Below, in pieces: positions 60,373 to 64,000 of a stretch of DNA of 64,000 nt. Numbering within the stretch: the stretch's first letter is position 1; the number at the start of each line of letters is the position of its first letter. A model generated the notes under the pieces. The model saw only the letters and a list, made by a program, of their open reading frames with translations, did not search any database and was not told the DNA's origin. Origin of the DNA: Deferribacterales bacterium Deferri_01 (GTDB taxonomy: Bacteria > Chrysiogenota > Deferribacteres > Deferribacterales > Geovibrionaceae). The DNA lies in the NCBI GenBank assembly GCA_001603805.1, contig LUZY01000011.1:62001-126000 (forward strand), read 5' to 3'. Made by a program: the position numbers and the translations under genes.

Positions 60373-61740
60373 ATGGTAAAAAAAATTACCGCCCTTTTGA
60401 CAATGCTGATTGTTTTTTCAACTGCCGCAGCGGTTTATGCCGCGCCCGAAAGCTTTTCCGAAGTTGTTAAGAAAACCCGTGACGGTGTTGTGAATATATC
60501 GACCACAAAAACTGTGACCAGAAAAATGCCTGACATGTTTCATGATGACTTTTTCAGGAAATTCTTTGGAGACCAGTTTAATATGCCAGACAGCGGCGGA
60601 AAGCCGAGAGAATATAAAACAAGCGCTCTGGGTTCAGGTTTCGTTATTGATGCTGCGGGGCTTATAGTCACAAACAACCACGTTATTGACGGCGCTGACG
60701 AGATAGTCATAAAGCTTAATGATAAACATGAATTCAAGGCTGAAGTTGTGGGAAAAGACCCGATGACAGACCTTGCCCTTATTAAAATTGACCCTAAAGG
60801 CGTTAAGCTGACCGCTCTTAAGCTTGCAGATTCAGATTCTGCGGAGATAGGTGACTGGGTTGTTGCGATAGGGAATCCCCTCGGGCTGGAATGGACAGTT
60901 ACAGCAGGCATAATCAGCGGCAAGGCGAGAGCCCTCGGCAGCGGTCCGTATGATAACTTCATGCAGACTGACGCCTCCATTAACCCCGGAAACTCCGGCG
61001 GTCCTCTTCTTAATCTTAACGGTGAGGTAGTGGCTATCAACACCGCAATAATCCCCTCCGGTCAGGGGCTGGGATTTGCTGTTCCTGTGAATATGCTTAA
61101 AGACATTCTGCCTAAACTGAAAAAAGGCAAGGTTGACAGAGGCTGGCTTGGAGTTACTGTTCAGTCACTTGATGAAAAGATAGCTCAGGGGCTCGGACTT
61201 GAAAATGACGAAGGTGCGCTCATTGCTGATGTGGTTAAAGGCGACCCGGCCGACAAAGCAGGGGTGAAAGCCGGAGACGTGGTTGTGGCTATCAACGGCA
61301 AACCAATTAAAGATAACAGAGAACTGATAAATATAATCGGGGGCTATGAACCTAACACCACCGTTAAGCTCACTGTTATCAGAGACGGTAAAAAACGTGA
61401 GATTCCCGTTAAGCTCGGTGTGAGAAAAGACGGTGCAAGCGGAAGTGTATCACCTGCTGAACCTGATGTTTCCAGACCCATAGCCGTTAAAGAGGTCGAT
61501 GAAGCCACTGCCAAAAAATTCGGTGTGGAAGGCGGTGTGGTTGTTACATCTATAGATGAAACAACAAACGCTTTTAATGCCGGTCTTCGTAATGGCGATA
61601 TCGTTCTCTGGATTAACAGGCAGTCTGTGAAATCAGCGGAAGACTTCTATGCCAAATATGACAAAGTGAAAGAGGGCGACGTTGTTTTCCTCAAAGTTGT
61701 CAGCAGAGGCAGCGGAAGATTCATCGCTTTCGATAAATAA
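60373..61740 (+). CDS. degP: Periplasmic serine protease DegP/HtrA family (MucD-like)
   Basis: A 455-residue protease/chaperone. Signal peptide (residues 1-23, ending VYA), catalytic triad His103 (TNNHVIDG), Asp133 (MTDLALIKID) and Ser208 (NPGNSGGPLL), then two PDZ domains (around 260-350 and 375-450). It removes misfolded envelope proteins and is a classical member of the sigma-E response. The chosen ATG has AAGGAGG 9 bases upstream; longer frame is a shadow of rseB. Last gene of the operon, followed by a terminator. Confidence 0.96.
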   Translation: MVKKITALLTMLIVFSTAAAVYAAPESFSEVVKKTRDGVVNISTTKTVTRKMPDMFHDDFFRKFFGDQFNMPDSGGKPREYKTSALGSGFVIDAAGLIVTNNHVIDGADEIVIKLNDKHEFKAEVVGKDPMTDLALIKIDPKGVKLTALKLADSDSAEIGDWVVAIGNPLGLEWTVTAGIISGKARALGSGPYDNFMQTDASINPGNSGGPLLNLNGEVVAINTAIIPSGQGLGFAVPVNMLKDILPKLKKGKVDRGWLGVTVQSLDEKIAQGLGLENDEGALIADVVKGDPADKAGVKAGDVVVAINGKPIKDNRELINIIGGYEPNTTVKLTVIRDGKKREIPVKLGVRKDGASGSVSPAEPDVSRPIAVKEVDEATAKKFGVEGGVVVTSIDETTNAFNAGLRNGDIVLWINRQSVKSAEDFYAKYDKVKEGDVVFLKVVSRGSGRFIAFDK

Positions 61741-61764
61741 ACTGAGTAAATCCCTTAGATATAT

Positions 61765-61791
61765 AAGGCGGAGCTTCGGCTCCGCCTTTTT
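61765..61791 (+). terminator. Terminator of the rpoE-degP operon
   Basis: Perfect 10-bp stem AAGGCGGAGC / GCTCCGCCTT with a TTCG tetraloop and TTTTT. Confidence 0.95.
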
Positions 61792-61875
61792 ACGTTATCC
61801 GGTTATGCAATTATGTATTTGAAAATCATGGCATACACGGATATAATAAAGGGTTAATATATTTCGGAGGACATT

Positions 61876-62367
61876 ATGCCATCTTTTGACGTGGTCAGCG
61901 AAGTTGACGGTCAGGAACTGGACAACGCTGTAAACATCCTTAAGAAGGAGATCGACAACAGGTACGATTTCAAAGGTTCAAATACAACCATTGAGCTTAA
62001 TAAAAAGGATAAAAAGATTCACATGGTCACAAGCGATGACATGAAGATTAAGGCTCTCCGTGAGATGCTTATCGGCGCCGTGATTAAACGCTCCATAGAC
62101 CCGGACTGTCTGAATTTTAAGGAACCTGAGCCAACCGGCAACAGGCAGTTTAAAAGGGATGTTGTTGTTAAGGAAGGGCTTGATAAAGAAGTAAGCAAAA
62201 AGATCGTTAAAATGATCAAAGACTCTAAGCTTAAGGTTCAGGCTTCCATCATGGACGACAAGGTCAGAGTGCAGGGCAAGAAGATTGATGACCTTCAGGA
62301 GGTTATCCAGTTTCTGAAATCTGCTGATATAGGTATGCCCCTTCAGTATGTAAACATGAAGAGCTGA
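61876..62367 (+). CDS. yajQ: YajQ-family nucleotide-binding protein
   Basis: A 163-residue YajQ (DUF520) protein, beginning MPSFDVVSEVDGQELDNAVN and containing the RYDFKGS and KKIVKMIKDSKLKVQASI blocks of the family. Some members bind cyclic-di-GMP and act as effectors; others bind nucleic acids. GGAGGA is 9 bases before the ATG. The carbonic anhydrase gene follows after 5 bases. Confidence 0.95.
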   Translation: MPSFDVVSEVDGQELDNAVNILKKEIDNRYDFKGSNTTIELNKKDKKIHMVTSDDMKIKALREMLIGAVIKRSIDPDCLNFKEPEPTGNRQFKRDVVVKEGLDKEVSKKIVKMIKDSKLKVQASIMDDKVRVQGKKIDDLQEVIQFLKSADIGMPLQYVNMKS

Positions 62368-62372
62368 TACCT

Positions 62373-63002
62373 GTGAAAGAGCTGTTTGACGGCGTTGTCC
62401 GCTTTCGTGACGAAGATTACGCAGACCACCGTGAGCTGTTTGAAAACCTCGGCAGCAAGCAGAATCCCCACACTCTTTTTGTGGGGTGCTCTGATTCGCG
62501 CGTGGTTCCTAATCTTATTACCCGCACTATGCCCGGTGAGCTTTTCGTTGTCCGCAACATAGCAAACATGGTTCCCCCATACAGGGAAACTTCTGACTAT
62601 GTTGCCACAACAAGTGCTGTGGAATACGCCGTCAATATACTCAACGTTCAGAATATAATAGTTTGCGGGCACTCCAACTGCGGAGGATGTTCTGCTCTTT
62701 ATCAGTCAGAAGAGTCTTTGGTGAATGTGCCAAAGGTTAAGAAATGGCTGGAGTTGGCTGCCCCCGTCAAGAAAAAAGCCGCTGAAATATGCGGTGATGA
62801 TGCGGGCAGGCGTGAATGGGTCACGGAGCAGGTGAATGTAATCCATCAGGTGCGCAACCTTCTCACATACCCGTATATCAAAGAAAGGGTGAACAAGGGT
62901 GAGCTTACTCTCTACGGCTGGTATTACATAATATCCACCGGGGAGGTATATAACTATAATTTTGAAACAGGTTATTTTGATTTGATAAGCAATGAGCAAT
63001 AA
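62373..63002 (+). CDS. Beta-class carbonic anhydrase
   Basis: A 209-residue zinc enzyme interconverting CO2 and bicarbonate. Zinc ligands are Cys in VGCSDSRVVP, and His and Cys in CGHSNCGGCSAL; the Asp-Arg pair of CSDSR is intact. It starts at GTG, 5 bases after yajQ; its end overlaps the next gene by 11 bases, so the three genes form a unit. Confidence 0.95.
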   Translation: MKELFDGVVRFRDEDYADHRELFENLGSKQNPHTLFVGCSDSRVVPNLITRTMPGELFVVRNIANMVPPYRETSDYVATTSAVEYAVNILNVQNIIVCGHSNCGGCSALYQSEESLVNVPKVKKWLELAAPVKKKAAEICGDDAGRREWVTEQVNVIHQVRNLLTYPYIKERVNKGELTLYGWYYIISTGEVYNYNFETGYFDLISNEQ

Positions 63003-63876
63003 AACTGCCGGGCTGTATGCCGGTCTGGCATCATATATATTCTGGGGTCTGAGCCCTGTTTTCTGGAAGCTGTTTGACCAGTCTTCCGGCGTTGAGGTGC
63101 TTGCACACCGCCTTGTATGGTCGTTCTTTTTTCTTTTTCTCATAATTCTTGTTCAGCACAGGTTCGGTGAACTGATAGCTGTATTTACCGACAGGAAAAC
63201 CTTCTTTCTTCTTTTCCTTTCATCCATTGCCATAAGCATAAACTGGGGTGTTTTCATAATTTCTGTGAATACTGGACACATACTCCAGGCGAGTCTCGGT
63301 TACTACATGAATCCGTTTGTCAGCATGCTGTTCGGCATTCTTATTTTTAAGGAAAAACTTAATAAACTTCAGGTTACAGCAGTAGTGCTTGCCGCAGCAG
63401 GGGTTATTATTTATGCCTCTGGTCTGAAGAGTTTCCCATGGGCATCAATAAGCCTTGCGTTCAGCTTCGCAGCTTACGGTGCTCTGAGAAAACATGTTAA
63501 GGTTCTGCCCGTTCCCGGTCTTCTGGCGGAGACTCTTATGATGTTTCCTGTCGCATTGGGTTATCTGATTTATCTTGAAAGAGTGTCAGCAGGGAGTTTT
63601 GCTCATTTTTCAGGCATGTATGATTCCTTGTTCATTCTTTCCGGAATAGTTACTTCTGCGCCGCTTTTGGGGTTTGCATTTGCTGTGAAGAGGCTAAAAC
63701 TTATAACAATAGGAATTTTTCAGTTTACAATACCGACCCTTCATTTACTTATCGGAGTGTTTGTCTATTCCGAGCCGTTCACACCGGTCCATGGAGTAAC
63801 TTTCGGGCTGATATGGGTTTGCGTGGGTCTTTTTGTGGCGGATGCCGTTATTAACATGAATAAAGGCAGGGGATAA
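62992..63876 (+). CDS. rarD: RarD-type EamA transporter
   Basis: A 294-residue ten-helix DMT-superfamily permease. The beginning GLYAGLASYIFWGLSPVFWK and the segment WGVFIISVNTGHILQASLGYYMNPF are typical of RarD (key residues NxGHxxxxSLGYYxNP). The substrate is unknown. It overlaps the carbonic anhydrase gene by 11 bases. Confidence 0.92.
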   Translation: MSNKTAGLYAGLASYIFWGLSPVFWKLFDQSSGVEVLAHRLVWSFFFLFLIILVQHRFGELIAVFTDRKTFFLLFLSSIAISINWGVFIISVNTGHILQASLGYYMNPFVSMLFGILIFKEKLNKLQVTAVVLAAAGVIIYASGLKSFPWASISLAFSFAAYGALRKHVKVLPVPGLLAETLMMFPVALGYLIYLERVSAGSFAHFSGMYDSLFILSGIVTSAPLLGFAFAVKRLKLITIGIFQFTIPTLHLLIGVFVYSEPFTPVHGVTFGLIWVCVGLFVADAVINMNKGRG

Positions 63877-63907
63877 CGGCGGGAAAAGGATTTTATATCC
63901 GCACAGC

Positions 63908-63929
63908 GCAGCCCCGCTGGGGGGGCTGC
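63908..63929. terminator. Hairpin after rarD
   Basis: 8-bp stem GCAGCCCC / GGGGCTGC with a 6-base loop between rarD and the minus-strand gene at the right edge; no long T run. Confidence 0.6.
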
Positions 63930-63949
63930 TATTCCATGCGCTATCTTTA

Positions 63950-64000
63950 CTATTTCTTCAGAAAAGCTATAAGTTTGTCGAAATCAGGGCTGGAAGTAAC
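63950..64000 (-). CDS. 3' end of a gene running off the right edge
   Basis: The last 16 codons (VTSSPDFDKLIAFLKK, then TAG) of a minus-strand reading frame open to the window edge, convergent with rarD. Too short to identify; the reading frame is only supported by its position before a hairpin and by sensible amino acids. Confidence 0.5.
   Translation of the reverse strand, partial: VTSSPDFDKLIAFLKK

Overview
The window looks like chromosomal DNA of a Gram-negative, anaerobically respiring bacterium. It has Tat-exported molybdenum, nickel-iron and flavin oxidoreductases, a tetraheme cytochrome c, a sigma-E envelope-stress operon and futalosine-type UbiD clues. The eukaryote-like citrate synthase is reminiscent of Geobacter, and the overall mix would fit the Deferribacterota. 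The phylum is my inference from gene content, not a database match. Genes are densely packed and there is no insertion sequence, phage or CRISPR array. Many start codons had to be moved inward from the longest reading frame, using Shine-Dalgarno sites, signal peptides or prepilin leaders.

Region 1 (1-5.8 kb) is a polysulfide/thiosulfate-reductase-like operon on the minus strand (molybdopterin subunit, four-cluster ferredoxin, NrfD membrane subunit). A strong minus-strand terminator separates it from a Rieske protein and a b6-type cytochrome b. A divergent ArsR-type regulator, possibly read from a leaderless mRNA, faces the operon. Region 2 (6.4-15.8 kb) holds a nitroreductase, an MFS transporter coupled to a tautomerase, a LysR regulator next to a UbiD decarboxylase, and a divergent pair of an HD-GYP response regulator and a FIST-domain hybrid kinase. 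Region 3 (16.3-21.8 kb) is a complete Hyb-type uptake [NiFe] hydrogenase operon (hybOABCD order). Region 4 (21.9-36.8 kb) has two divergent pseudopilin-like genes, a quinone oxidoreductase, a PAS kinase, moeA with a second molybdopterin-binding protein, a cytochrome b5-like membrane protein, rmuC, a degenerate cobyric-acid-synthase homologue beside a truncated siroheme-synthase-like protein, and a NIT-domain chemoreceptor.

Region 5 (36.9-43.8 kb) has a two-copy repeat/hairpin module, citrate synthase, a DMT transporter, a hairpin-rich gap that may encode a small RNA, RNase P RNA, a HAD phosphatase, two tandem GntR regulators and a YrbL-like protein. The palindrome TTGTATACAA lies both in the citrate synthase promoter and over the GntR promoter. 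Region 6 (43.9-51.5 kb) is purS-purQ-purL-purF, a LysE exporter, a PpiD-like chaperone, SRP RNA and tRNA-Ser(GGA). Region 7 (51.6-57.3 kb) is a self-contained respiratory module: a Tat flavoprotein reductase, its tetraheme cytochrome, a periplasmic-binding-domain histidine kinase and a sigma-54 activator, preceded by a good sigma-54 promoter and upstream palindromes. Region 8 (57.4-64 kb) has an rpoE-rseA-rseB-degP stress operon behind its own sigma-E-type promoter, then yajQ, a beta-carbonic anhydrase and rarD.

The most distinctive systems are the sigma-54-controlled split flavocytochrome module, the pseudo-CobQ/truncated-CysG pair, the reductase operon joined to a Rieske/b complex across a terminator, and the shared GntR operator linking the regulators to citrate synthase.
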